Part shown: positions 31,205 through 40,321 of the stretch, piece after piece | Numbering within the stretch: the first letter of the stretch is position 1 | Layout of the letters: each line of letters begins with the position of its first letter | From: Eutrophocola salsuginis | Lineage (GTDB): Bacteria > Pseudomonadota > Gammaproteobacteria > Pseudomonadales > Pseudohongiellaceae | NCBI GenBank assembly: GCA_038147195.1 | Contig: JAYQTB010000006.1 | Location: 124,001 to 188,000, forward strand | DNA length: 64,000 nucleotides | Reading direction: 5' to 3' | The notes under the pieces: generated by a model | Seen by the model: the letters and a program-made list of their open reading frames with translations, nothing else | Database searches by the model: none | Told to the model about the DNA's origin: nothing | Program-made: the position numbers and the translations under genes

Positions 31205-33316
31205 TTATGCGACCGAGGCTTTGTCCTCGTCAGTTACGTCCTTCATGGTCAGGCTGATCTTGCCGCGGTCATCGATCTTCAGGACCTTGACCACCACTTC
31301 CTGTTTTTCCTTCAGGAAGTCATGAACATTTTCCACGCGCTCCTGCGCGATCTGGGAAATGTGCACGAGGCCGTCCTTGCCGGGCAGGATGGTAATGAAG
31401 GCGCCGAAATCCACGATCTTGGAGACGATGCCCTTGTATACCTTGCCGATTTCAGCTTCGGCGGTGATTTCCTCGATCCTGGCAACGGCGGCGTCACGCG
31501 AAGTGGCGTCTTCACCGTAGATTCTAACATTACCATCATCATCGATATCGATCGATGCACCGGTTTCCTCGGTGATGGAGCGAATCACCGCACCACCCTT
31601 GCCGATAACGTCACGGATCTTGTCCGGATGAATCTTCAGGTTGGCCATGGACGGCGCGTACTGGGAGATTTGACCCGGTGCAGAGATGACCTTGTTCATT
31701 TCACCGAGGATATGCATCCTGGCGTTGTAGGCCTGATCCAGTGCAGTTTCCATGATTTCCTCGGTGATGCCCTGGATCTTGATATCCATCTGCAGTGCAG
31801 TTACGCCGTTGGCGGAACCGGCCACCTTGAAGTCCATGTCGCCCAGATGGTCTTCGTCACCCAGGATGTCGGTCAGTACGGCGACCCCGTTATCTTCCTT
31901 GATCAGGCCCATCGCGATACCGGCAACCGGTGCCTTGACGGGTACACCGGCATCCATCAGCGCCAGTGAAGTGCCGCAGACGGAAGCCATGGAGCTGGAG
32001 CCATTGGACTCGGTGATTTCCGATACCACGCGAATGGCGTAGGGGAATTCATCCTCGGACGGCAGCACTGCGGCAACACCGCGGCGAGCCAGGCGGCCAT
32101 GGCCGATTTCGCGGCGTTTCGGCCCGCTCATGAAACCTGTTTCACCGACACTGAAGGGCGGGAAGTTGTAATGGAGCATGAAGTGGTCCTTGCGGGTGCC
32201 ACCCAGGTCCTCGATGATCTGCGCGTCACGCAGCGCACCCAGTGTGGCAACGACCAGCGCCTGGGTTTCACCACGGGTGAACAGGGCTGAACCGTGGGTC
32301 TTCTGCAGCACGCCGGTTTCGACCGAAATCGGGCGCACGGTCTTGGTATCGCGACCGTCAATACGCGGGTGACCCGCGATGATGTTCTGGCGCACGATGT
32401 GCTTTTCCAGTTTGGCGAAGATGCCCTGGACTTCCTTGCCGGTGACCGGCGGATCAGCTTCCTCGCTGGCGAACTGGGTAACCGCCTGGTCGCGCAACTC
32501 GGCCACGGCATCCTGACGCTGCATCTTGTCGGAGATCTGGTAAGCGGACTTGATCCCTTCAGCGAATGCGCCGCTGATGGCATTGGCCAGTACGTCGTTA
32601 GTAGCTGCCGGAGTCCAATCCCAGGCGGGCTTGCCGGCTTGAGCCTGGAATTCCTTGATGGCAGTAATGACCGCCTGCATTTCCTGGTGCGCGAACAATA
32701 CCGCGCCCAGCATGAGGTCTTCGCTGAGTTCCTTGGCTTCTGATTCCACCATGAGAACTGCGGACTCGGTTCCGGCCACCACCATGTCGAGGTCGGAGGT
32801 TTCCAGCATAGTGTTGCTCGGGTTCAGCAGGTAGCCATCATTGTTGGTGTAACCCACGCGGGCTGCACCGATCGGGCCGGCAAACGGAATACCGGAAATG
32901 GCCAAAGCTGCGGAAGCGCCGATCATGGATGCAATATCCGGATCAACATGCTTGTCGGAAGAGACAACAGTACAGATTACCTGTACTTCATTCATGAATC
33001 CTTTTGGGAACAAGGGGCGGATCGGCCTATCGATGAGACGGGAGGTCAGCGTTTCCTTCTCTGTGGGACGACCTTCCCGCTTAAAGAAACCGCCAGGAAT
33101 CTTGCCGGCGGCATAGGTTTTTTCTTGATAGTTGACGGTCAGTGGGAAAAAGTCCTGGTCGGGTGATGCGGTCTTTCTTCCTACTACGGTGGCAAGCACG
33201 ACCGTGTTGCCTATGGAGACAAGTACTGCACCGGTAGCCTGGCGGGCAATCTTGCCTGTCTCCAGAATTACCGTGTCATTACCATATTTGAATTCTTTCC
33301 TTACTGTATTAAACAT
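31205..33316 (-). CDS. pnp: Polynucleotide phosphorylase
   Basis: 703 residues. Phosphorolytic 3'-5' exoribonuclease of the degradosome. Two RNase PH domains (first near 10-140 with GRKTASPDQDFFPLTVNYQE; second with FTRGETQALVVATLG near 350 and the catalytic DILGDEDHLGDMDFKVAG), a KH domain (IRDVIGKGGAVIRSITEETG) and an S1 domain (GKVYKGIVSKIVDFGAFITI). Last gene of the rimP-pnp superoperon, downstream of rpsO. Confidence 0.98.
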   Translation of the reverse strand: MFNTVRKEFKYGNDTVILETGKIARQATGAVLVSIGNTVVLATVVGRKTASPDQDFFPLTVNYQEKTYAAGKIPGGFFKREGRPTEKETLTSRLIDRPIRPLFPKGFMNEVQVICTVVSSDKHVDPDIASMIGASAALAISGIPFAGPIGAARVGYTNNDGYLLNPSNTMLETSDLDMVVAGTESAVLMVESEAKELSEDLMLGAVLFAHQEMQAVITAIKEFQAQAGKPAWDWTPAATNDVLANAISGAFAEGIKSAYQISDKMQRQDAVAELRDQAVTQFASEEADPPVTGKEVQGIFAKLEKHIVRQNIIAGHPRIDGRDTKTVRPISVETGVLQKTHGSALFTRGETQALVVATLGALRDAQIIEDLGGTRKDHFMLHYNFPPFSVGETGFMSGPKRREIGHGRLARRGVAAVLPSEDEFPYAIRVVSEITESNGSSSMASVCGTSLALMDAGVPVKAPVAGIAMGLIKEDNGVAVLTDILGDEDHLGDMDFKVAGSANGVTALQMDIKIQGITEEIMETALDQAYNARMHILGEMNKVISAPGQISQYAPSMANLKIHPDKIRDVIGKGGAVIRSITEETGASIDIDDDGNVRIYGEDATSRDAAVARIEEITAEAEIGKVYKGIVSKIVDFGAFITILPGKDGLVHISQIAQERVENVHDFLKEKQEVVVKVLKIDDRGKISLTMKDVTDEDKASVA

Positions 33317-33358
33317 AAATATTTACTCTGTTTTCTCTATTTTCCAAAAACGGTCTAA

Positions 33359-33383
33359 CCTGGCCTGCCCCATGCCGGCCAGG
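33359..33383 (-). promoter_or_regulatory. rpsO-pnp intergenic hairpin
   Basis: Minus strand CCTGGCC, eleven-base loop, GGCCAGG, then a short T-run (CGTTTTTGG) 9 bases on. In E. coli this spacer holds both an attenuating terminator and RNase III sites for pnp autocontrol; the hairpin is in the right place for either. Confidence 0.6.
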
Positions 33384-33433
33384 ATTTGGAGCCCAGTATC
33401 AAGGTTTCAGGGAAGCCGATATGAAGCTCCTGA

Positions 33434-33703
33434 TTAACGACGCAGACCCAGTCGCTTGATCAGCGATGTATAGCGGTTTACATCTTTTCTTTTCAGGTAA
33501 TCGAGCAGCTTGCGGCGGGTATTCACCATGCGGATAAGGCCGCGACGGGAATGATGGTCCTGATTGTGCTCTTTGAAGTGGTCTTGCAGGTGGTTAATGT
33601 TGGTTGTCAGCAGGGCTACCTGGACTTCCGGAGAACCAGTGTCTCCCTCGGTCAAGGCGAATTCCCTGACGATCTCAGCTTTCTGCTCGGCAGATAAGGC
33701 CAT
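33434..33703 (-). CDS. rpsO: 30S ribosomal protein S15
   Basis: 89 residues from the ATG at 33703 (MALSAEQKAEIVREFA), with AGGAG nine bases upstream; a 17-codon upstream extension of the frame is not family-like. GDTGSPEVQVALLTTNINHL and HHSRRGLIRMVNTRRKLLDY are the conserved blocks. Binds 16S rRNA early in assembly. The 210 bases to truB probably hold its own promoter. Confidence 0.98.
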   Translation of the reverse strand: MALSAEQKAEIVREFALTEGDTGSPEVQVALLTTNINHLQDHFKEHNQDHHSRRGLIRMVNTRRKLLDYLKRKDVNRYTSLIKRLGLRR

Positions 33704-33913
33704 GAGTTTTACTCCTGTGAATATGCGTTTAAAAGAGTCGAACGTCCTTTTCAATCAGCATAACCATGCATATTTATAGTTACCTGAATTGCTCCCTGCA
33801 GTCCCTGCCCCGGAATCTAGAACCTCAGGTGACAAGGGGTGCGTACGATAGCACACATCCCCCATGGGATACAGTCCCTCCGGCACCTGAATTACACGGC
33901 AAAACCCTGAACT

Positions 33914-34825
33914 TTACAGAGTTCTCAATAAACGAACCGGGGTCACCCGGCCGTCGTCGAGTATCTTCCCGATACCGAAAAACCCCGCTTCGTCGTACAG
34001 CCTAATCTTCCCGGCGCTCGGCAGGCCGCTGACGATTACCGCCTGGCCCTGGCGTACAAAGTCCGCAGTGGCCATTGGCATGTCCGTCCTAGGCAGATGT
34101 TCCACGGCTAGATCCGAGGGCATAAGGAACTCATCCAAGCTTTCCGGGCCGCCGACGTCGGCCGTATGCTCCAGCTGACCGATGGTAACGGCTTGGGATT
34201 CCAGGAACGGTCCTGATTGCAGCCGGCGCAGGGCAGTTACGTGCCCTCCGGTCCCGAGTGCTTCCCCAAGGTCATCCGCAATGGATCTGACATACGTCCC
34301 CTTGGAACAGCGGATGTCTAGATCGACCTCGTCACCGCGGAAATCTAGAAGATCCAGACCAAAGATCGTCACTTTGCGTTCCTTGTGTACCGCATCGCCG
34401 CCATTACGCGCAATTTTGTAGAGCGGCACCCCTTTGTGCTTGAGTGCAGAATACATTGGAGGCGACTGTATGATTTCGCCACGAAACTGTGGAAGGCAAT
34501 CCTCGACCTGATCCCGCGTCACATGCACGGGCCGAGTCTCTAGGATTTCGGACTGGGAGTCTCCGCTGGCCGTTTTTACACCAAGTCTGACCGTGGTACG
34601 ATAGAGTTTGTTTGCATCGAGCAGGAACTGGGACAACTTGGTAGCCTCACCGAGACAGAGCGGCAGCACACCGGTAGCCAAGGGATCAAGACTACCCGTA
34701 TGGCCTGCCTTGGAGGCATTGAACAATCGCTTTACCCGCTGCAGGCTGCGATTGGAGGATTCGCCGATGGGCTTGTCGAGCACGATGATGCCCGTAATGT
34801 CCCTGCCCTGTGCCCGCCTGGTCAT
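33914..34825 (-). CDS. truB: tRNA pseudouridine(55) synthase
   Basis: 303 residues; makes pseudouridine 55 in the T loop of tRNAs. N-terminal GIIVLDKPIGESSNRSLQRV and the catalytic aspartate in GHTGSLDPLATGVLPLC near 47; C-terminal part has a PUA-like segment (AVIVSGLPSAGKIRLYDEAG). Cytoplasmic. Follows rbfA by 27 bases in the superoperon. Confidence 0.97.
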   Translation of the reverse strand: MTRRAQGRDITGIIVLDKPIGESSNRSLQRVKRLFNASKAGHTGSLDPLATGVLPLCLGEATKLSQFLLDANKLYRTTVRLGVKTASGDSQSEILETRPVHVTRDQVEDCLPQFRGEIIQSPPMYSALKHKGVPLYKIARNGGDAVHKERKVTIFGLDLLDFRGDEVDLDIRCSKGTYVRSIADDLGEALGTGGHVTALRRLQSGPFLESQAVTIGQLEHTADVGGPESLDEFLMPSDLAVEHLPRTDMPMATADFVRQGQAVIVSGLPSAGKIRLYDEAGFFGIGKILDDGRVTPVRLLRTL

Positions 34826-34852
34826 TGATATAGCCAGTACCCGCTCCGCCGC

Positions 34853-35248
34853 TTACGACTCGTCATCATCATCGAGATGATGATCACGTTCATCACGGGA
34901 GAGGGCCTCTTCGATGAGACTGGTGACATACTGACCACGAACCAAGGATTCATCGTAGTTGAACTTTAGACGCGGCGTCGTGCGCAGGGTGATGTTCTTC
35001 GAGAGCAAGGTGCGCAGGAAACCGGCAGCCTTGTTCAGGGCAGCGACGCCTTCTTCGGCCTCTTTCGCATCAGCCTTGCCAAGCAAAGTGACATAGACGT
35101 TAGCATAGCTTAAATCTTTGCTAACCCTTACCCCTGTCACCGAGGCCATGCCTACGCGAGGATCGCGTACTTCATTTTGGATCAATAGGGCGATTTCCTT
35201 TTTCAGGAGATCGGCAACCTTATCCACCCTGTTAGAAATTCTGGCCAT
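34853..35248 (-). CDS. rbfA: 30S ribosome-binding factor A
   Basis: 131 residues, KH-type fold. Begins ISNRVDKVADLLKKEIALLI and has DPRVGMASVTGVRVSKDLSY and LRTTPRLKFNYDESL, the standard blocks. Needed for late 30S maturation. Acidic C-terminal tail. 25 bases after infB. Confidence 0.96.
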   Translation of the reverse strand: MARISNRVDKVADLLKKEIALLIQNEVRDPRVGMASVTGVRVSKDLSYANVYVTLLGKADAKEAEEGVAALNKAAGFLRTLLSKNITLRTTPRLKFNYDESLVRGQYVTSLIEEALSRDERDHHLDDDDES

Positions 35249-35273
35249 GACAGGTGTTCAGAAAACATGCGTG

Positions 35274-37790
35274 TTACGCAAGTGTTCTGGCAACTTCCTT
35301 GCGTTCGTAAACCTCAATCTTGTCGCCAACGCGGACATCAGTGTAATTCTTTACACCGATACCACATTCCATACCGTTCCTGACCTCGCTTGCCTCATCT
35401 TTAAACCGACGAAGAGATTCAAGTTCACCTTCATAGATAACCATATTGTCTCGCAGTACACGGATAGGTTTGTTGCGGTAAACAGTACCCTCGATCACCA
35501 TGCTGCCAGCAATGGAGCCATACTTCGGTGACATGAAAATATCGCGCACTTCGGCGACACCAAGAATTTCTTCCTGCAGTTCCGGTGCCAGCATGCCGCT
35601 CATCACAGCCTTGACGTCGTCAATTAGATCATAGATGACACTGTAGTAACGTATTTCCACGGCCTCGTTTTCTGCCAAAGTCTTGGCTGCCTTGTCGGCA
35701 CGGACGTTGAAACCAATGATGGTAGCCTTGGAAGTATTTGACAGCTGGACATCAGTCTCGGAAATACCACCGACACCGCTCGAAATCAGTGCTACTGAAA
35801 CTTCATCATTGCCAAGGCCCAACAGGGCAGAAGAAATGGCTTCGAGTGAACCTCTTACGTCGGTTTTTAGTACCACGTTGAGGATCTGTTTTTCGTCGAC
35901 ACCCATGGTAGCAAACTTGCTTTCCATTTTTGCCACCTGCTGCTTGGCAAGCTGGTCTTGACGGAACTTGTTCATCCTGAACTCGGCAACTTCCCTGGCA
36001 CGCTTTTCGTCCTGGACAACAATAAATTCATCGCCCGCATTCGGTGTGCCGTTAAGACCCAGAATTTCCACGGGTATCGACGGTCCGGCTGACTTCACCT
36101 GGGCACCGGTTTCATCGATCATCGCCCTTACCTTGCCGTACTCGTGGCCGGCCAGGATGATGTCGGATAACTCCAGGGTACCGTTCTGGACCAGCACGGT
36201 GGCAACCGGACCACGGCCCTTGTCGAGACGGGACTCAATAACTACGCCTTTTGCCGGGCAGTCCTTGATGGCTTTCAATTCCAGCAGTTCTGATTGCAGC
36301 AGTACCGCATCCAGGAGCTCCTTGATGCCCTTTCCGGTGTGGGCTGACACTTCAATGAACTGGGTATCGCCACCCCACTCTTCCGGGGTCAGCCCCTTGG
36401 CGGCAAGTTCGTTCTTAACGCGATCGGGGTCAGTACCTTCCTTGTCCATCTTGTTGATGGCGACGACGATGGGCACTTCTGCCACCTTTGCGTGATTGAC
36501 AGCTTCCTCAGTCTGTGGCTTTACACCGTCATCGCCGGCAACCACTAGAATGACAATGTCCGTGGCCTGTGCACCACGCGAACGCATGGCGCTGAATGCG
36601 GCATGGCCAGGGGTATCGAGGAAGGTGATCATGCCGTGGTCGGTATTCACATGATAGGCACCGATATGCTGGGTAATGCCACCAGCCTCACCCTCGGTGA
36701 CGGCAGTCTTGCGAATATAGTCGAGCAGTGAAGTCTTGCCGTGGTCGACATGGCCCATGACAGTGACAACTGGCGCCCTAGGAATTTGCTCACCTTCGTA
36801 CTTGATTGAATCCGCTAGGCTTTCCTCGAGCGCGTCATTGGAAACAGTTTTCGCCTTGTGGCCAAGTTCTTCCACCAAGATGACAGAAGTATCTTGGTCC
36901 AGTACGTGGTTCAGGGTAGCCATGACACCCATATTCAACAGGCTCTTGATGAGCTCACCGCTCTTCAGCGAAAGACGCTGGGCCAGGTCGCCCACGGTAA
37001 TGGTTTCCGGTACCTCGATCTCGCGGACGATGAATTCGGTGGGTTTTTCGAACTTGTGCTCTTTCTGGCCATGAGCCAGCTTGCGCCGGCCCCTGCGGCG
37101 AGTTGCGTCATCAAATTCCTCGTCTTCGTCCAGGATGAAGTCATCCGTAGAGCGGATAGGCTGGAATTTCTTTTCTTCATCCAGGTCACGACGGCGCAGA
37201 CCACTCTTTTTCTTTTCGTCCGGTTCCTCCTCCCGCTGGGGACCCCTACGTGCGGCACTCTTCTTGTGATCGCGGCGCGCTTCGGATGTATCACCGACTG
37301 GAACTTGCGGGGGTTCGCGTTTCAGGCTGAAAGTAGATTTTTTCGAAGCTTTTTTGGCTGTCGCTATGCTCGTCTCGGCCTGCTTTGCCTTTTCACGGGC
37401 TTCCTCTTCCGTCCTGTCCTTTTCTTCCCTGGCCTGGCGTTCTGCTTCTTTACGCTCGGCCTCGATCTGCGCCTCTTCGACACTCCTTTTTACATAGGTA
37501 CGCTTGCGACGAACTTCAACGTTTACCGCTTTGCTGCGGCCCTGGTTGTCGGAGGTCTTGAGCGTCTCGACGGTTTTGCGTTTCAGGGTAATTCGACGCG
37601 GCGTAGCGCCACCGGAAGTATCTTCGCCATGCTTGCTTTTCAGTGACATCAGCAAAGTGGTGCGCTCATCATTGGTAATGGTGTCATCCGCTTTTTTCTG
37701 CGGCAGCCCGGCATCCTTGACCTGATCAAGTAAACGGTCTACCGGCACACCGACCATTTTGGCCAGTTCACTGATTGTTACGTCTGACAT
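35274..37790 (-). CDS. infB: Translation initiation factor IF-2
   Basis: 838 residues. An IF2_N domain (ISELAKMVGVPVDRLLDQVK), a long charged Lys/Glu/Arg-rich linker (about 95-250), a second IF2_N-like segment, then the GTPase: GHVDHGKTSLLDYI (G1, about 345), DTPGHAAF (G3) and NKMDK (G4), followed by domains II-IV ending in VGDKIEVYERKEVARTLA. Positions initiator tRNA on the 30S subunit; its partner tRNA-fMet is encoded at the head of the same operon. Confidence 0.98.
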   Translation of the reverse strand: MSDVTISELAKMVGVPVDRLLDQVKDAGLPQKKADDTITNDERTTLLMSLKSKHGEDTSGGATPRRITLKRKTVETLKTSDNQGRSKAVNVEVRRKRTYVKRSVEEAQIEAERKEAERQAREEKDRTEEEAREKAKQAETSIATAKKASKKSTFSLKREPPQVPVGDTSEARRDHKKSAARRGPQREEEPDEKKKSGLRRRDLDEEKKFQPIRSTDDFILDEDEEFDDATRRRGRRKLAHGQKEHKFEKPTEFIVREIEVPETITVGDLAQRLSLKSGELIKSLLNMGVMATLNHVLDQDTSVILVEELGHKAKTVSNDALEESLADSIKYEGEQIPRAPVVTVMGHVDHGKTSLLDYIRKTAVTEGEAGGITQHIGAYHVNTDHGMITFLDTPGHAAFSAMRSRGAQATDIVILVVAGDDGVKPQTEEAVNHAKVAEVPIVVAINKMDKEGTDPDRVKNELAAKGLTPEEWGGDTQFIEVSAHTGKGIKELLDAVLLQSELLELKAIKDCPAKGVVIESRLDKGRGPVATVLVQNGTLELSDIILAGHEYGKVRAMIDETGAQVKSAGPSIPVEILGLNGTPNAGDEFIVVQDEKRAREVAEFRMNKFRQDQLAKQQVAKMESKFATMGVDEKQILNVVLKTDVRGSLEAISSALLGLGNDEVSVALISSGVGGISETDVQLSNTSKATIIGFNVRADKAAKTLAENEAVEIRYYSVIYDLIDDVKAVMSGMLAPELQEEILGVAEVRDIFMSPKYGSIAGSMVIEGTVYRNKPIRVLRDNMVIYEGELESLRRFKDEASEVRNGMECGIGVKNYTDVRVGDKIEVYERKEVARTLA

Positions 37791-37851
37791 TCAACTCTCC
37801 GGATATTGCTGCTTGAGTGCTGCTTAACTTTTTTATACGGATATTCCCTTG

Positions 37852-39384
37852 TCAGGATAATTCCGTTGAATCCTCGGTAGAGTCTTCGTCGACTTCGTCT
37901 GCAAACCATGGCGCCCTGGCTGTCATGATCAGCAGACCGGCACGCTCTTCATTCATGCCCTCGATCTCCATCAGCTCATCTATTGACTGTTCAGCAAGGT
38001 CTTCCATGGACAGCACACCGATGCCGGACAGCGCCAGCGCCAGTTCATTGTCCATGCCTTCCATGTTGAGGAGATCTTCCTTGATACCAGCCCTGTTAAT
38101 GTTTTCTTCAGAGGCGATCGCCCTGGTCAACAGGGCATCCTTGGCCCTCGCACGCAGTTCGTTGGCGATTTCCTCGTCGAAATCCTGTATCTGGGAAATT
38201 TCTTCCAGTGGTACATATGCGATTTCTTCCAGCGTGGTGAAGCCTTCCTGAACCAGGATTTCAGCCACATCATCGTCCACGTCCAGGCTTTCCATGAAAA
38301 CCTTGATGGTACCGGCAGATTCAGTCTGCAGCTTCTCGGCCGCGCTTTCCTCGCTCATCACGTTGATAGTCCAACCGGTGAGTTCGCTGGAAAGGCGTAC
38401 GTTCTGCCCGTTGCGGCCAATAGCCTGTGCCAGGTTTTCCTCGGCCACGGCTACGTCCATGGTATGTGTGTCTTCATCGACCACGATGGAGGCCACTTCG
38501 GCTGGTGCCATGGCGTTGATCATCAGCTGGGCAGGATTGTCATCCCACAGAATGATGTCGATACGCTCATTGGCCAGCTCATTTGAGACCACCTGTACAC
38601 GTGAACCACGCATACCAACACAGGCACCAACAGGGTCAATACGACCGTCGTTGGTCTTAACGGCCAGCTTTGCGCGTGAACCGGGATCCCGCGCAGCTGC
38701 CTTGATTTCGATGATTTCCTCGGAGATTTCCGGCACCTCGATCTTAAACAATTCCACCAGCATTTCTGACGCGGTGCGGCTCAGCAAGAGCTGGGGGCCA
38801 CGCAGTTCGGTGCGAACTTCCAGTAGAAGAGCGCGTAGGCGGTCATTAATGCGAAAAGTTTCGCGGGGAATAAGGTTTTCGCGGGGCAGCAAACCTTCGG
38901 CTTTGTTACCAAGTTCGACGATAACATTGTCGCGAGTGACTTTCTTGACGATACCGGAGACCAGCTGACCGACCTTGTCGTTATACTCAGCCACCACGAT
39001 TTCACGCTCGGCCTCACGGACTTTCTGCACGATAACCTGCTTAGCGGTCTGAGCAGCTATACGGCCGAATTCTACGTTATCGATTTTTTCCCGGTACACG
39101 TCACCTGGGCCAAGGATCGGGTCCTTTTCGTGAGCTTCCTCGATCGTGAACTGGGATCCCAGCAGAGCCAGTTCGTCATCGGGAACTACAGTCCATACAC
39201 GGTAAGTTTCATAATCACCTGTATTACGGTCGATGATAACCTCGCAGTCGATTTCCTCATCCACATAGCGCTTCTTCGTGGCGGAGGCTAAAGCAGACTC
39301 TATGGCACTAAAGATCACATCCATGGAGACACCTTTCTCATTTGAGACGGCATCAGCAACCATCAAAATTTCTTTGTTAATCAT
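37852..39384 (-). CDS. nusA: Transcription elongation/antitermination factor NusA
   Basis: 510 residues. N-terminal RNAP-binding domain (to about 125), S1 domain (GQLVSGIVKKVTRDNVIVEL), two KH domains (DPVGACVGMRGSRVQVVSNE; LAQAIGRNGQNVRLSSELTG) and two C-terminal acidic HhH repeats, as in E. coli (LNMEGMDNELALALSGIG). Works with boxA at the rRNA operon. Standard position between rimP and infB. Confidence 0.98.
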   Translation of the reverse strand: MINKEILMVADAVSNEKGVSMDVIFSAIESALASATKKRYVDEEIDCEVIIDRNTGDYETYRVWTVVPDDELALLGSQFTIEEAHEKDPILGPGDVYREKIDNVEFGRIAAQTAKQVIVQKVREAEREIVVAEYNDKVGQLVSGIVKKVTRDNVIVELGNKAEGLLPRENLIPRETFRINDRLRALLLEVRTELRGPQLLLSRTASEMLVELFKIEVPEISEEIIEIKAAARDPGSRAKLAVKTNDGRIDPVGACVGMRGSRVQVVSNELANERIDIILWDDNPAQLMINAMAPAEVASIVVDEDTHTMDVAVAEENLAQAIGRNGQNVRLSSELTGWTINVMSEESAAEKLQTESAGTIKVFMESLDVDDDVAEILVQEGFTTLEEIAYVPLEEISQIQDFDEEIANELRARAKDALLTRAIASEENINRAGIKEDLLNMEGMDNELALALSGIGVLSMEDLAEQSIDELMEIEGMNEERAGLLIMTARAPWFADEVDEDSTEDSTELS

Positions 39385-39472
39385 CTCACTATTACCTTTA
39401 ACACTCCCTGACCGGGAATAACCTGTAAACCTGGTTTTATTGCTGCCATGCTGTTAACTCTCCAGTATCGGC

Positions 39473-39928
39473 TCAGACCTGGCTGACGAGGCTGGCTTTG
39501 TCTATCAATTCGTAAGGAATCGTGTATTCCTCGTCGCCTATGATGATGACTACTTCATCATCGAACACTGCCTTCAGCTGGCCGGTGAAATTTCTTCGTT
39601 TTTCGAAGCTCTCCGTCAGCTTTAGTTTTACATGCCAGCCCAGGTACTCGTTGAACTGGACCAGCGAAAATAATGTCCTATCTATGCCTGGCGAGGACAC
39701 CTCGAGGGAATATTCCCCTTTAATAGGGTCCTCCACATCCAGAATGCTGCTTATCTGGCGACTCGCCAGTGCACAATCCTCGATATCGATGCCTCCGTCC
39801 TTGTCCAGGTATACCCGCAGCATAGAATGCCTGCCCTGCGGTATGTACTCGATGCCCCATAGCCTGAACCCCAGTGCATTGATGGCAGGTACTAGTAGTT
39901 CACCGAGTTCAGTTGCTCGCCTGCTCAT
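39473..39928 (-). CDS. rimP: Ribosome maturation factor RimP
   Basis: 151 residues; 30S assembly factor. LGFRLWGIEYIPQGRHSMLR, GGIDIEDCALASRQISSILD and YSLEVSSPGIDRTL are the family blocks. First protein gene of the superoperon; tRNA-fMet is upstream with a terminator-like hairpin between. Confidence 0.96.
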   Translation of the reverse strand: MSRRATELGELLVPAINALGFRLWGIEYIPQGRHSMLRVYLDKDGGIDIEDCALASRQISSILDVEDPIKGEYSLEVSSPGIDRTLFSLVQFNEYLGWHVKLKLTESFEKRRNFTGQLKAVFDDEVVIIIGDEEYTIPYELIDKASLVSQV

Positions 39929-39999
39929 GGTTAAATCAAAATCTTGTTAAACAAAAAATGGGCCCAAGGCCCACTTCCACAACTCACTAACCCACCGAC

Positions 40000-40023
40000 T
40001 AAAAAGCCCCATTAAGGGGCCTC
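40000..40023 (-). terminator. Terminator/attenuator between tRNA-fMet and rimP
   Basis: Minus strand AGGCCCCTTAATGGGGCTTTTT: GCCCC pairing around a TTAA loop, followed by five T. Would release the tRNA precursor and lets only part of the transcripts reach rimP-nusA-infB. A second hairpin GGGCC...GGCCC lies close by at 39960-39972. Confidence 0.75.
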
Positions 40024-40157
40024 TGATTTGGAAAACGGTGGAACATCCACTGAATTCCGAAAATTTCATTGCGGAGGATTGGACCTTCGACCTTCTCCGC
40101 GGTTTATAAAAAGTCGGCTACGACGAGCTGCCTTTCCATGAACCCCTACTGAGAAAT

Positions 40158-40234
<77 letters not shown>

Positions 40235-40290
40235 ACACATCAACTTCTCTTCTTTCCGGCAGGCATTTACCCCAGCGGAAAGGGGCAGAG

Positions 40291-40319
40291 ATTATAGGTA
40301 CCCCTCGGGTGATGGTCAA
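40291..40319 (-). promoter_or_regulatory. Strong sigma-70 promoter of the tRNA-fMet-rimP operon
   Basis: Minus strand TTGACC (40314-40319), 17 bases, TATAAT (40291-40296), then a CTCTGCCCC discriminator. The stop codon of the island LRR gene (40322-40324) ends two bases before the -35 box, so the island begins directly upstream of it. Confidence 0.88.
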
Positions 40320-40321
40320 GG

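Noticed and set aside
40235..40320. Copy of the missing tRNA-Leu 3' end (attR)
   Set aside because: I looked for the complement of a T loop and acceptor end (TGGTGCCGAC type) near the tRNA-fMet side and did not find it; a short GGGGCAGAGATT resemblance is too weak.
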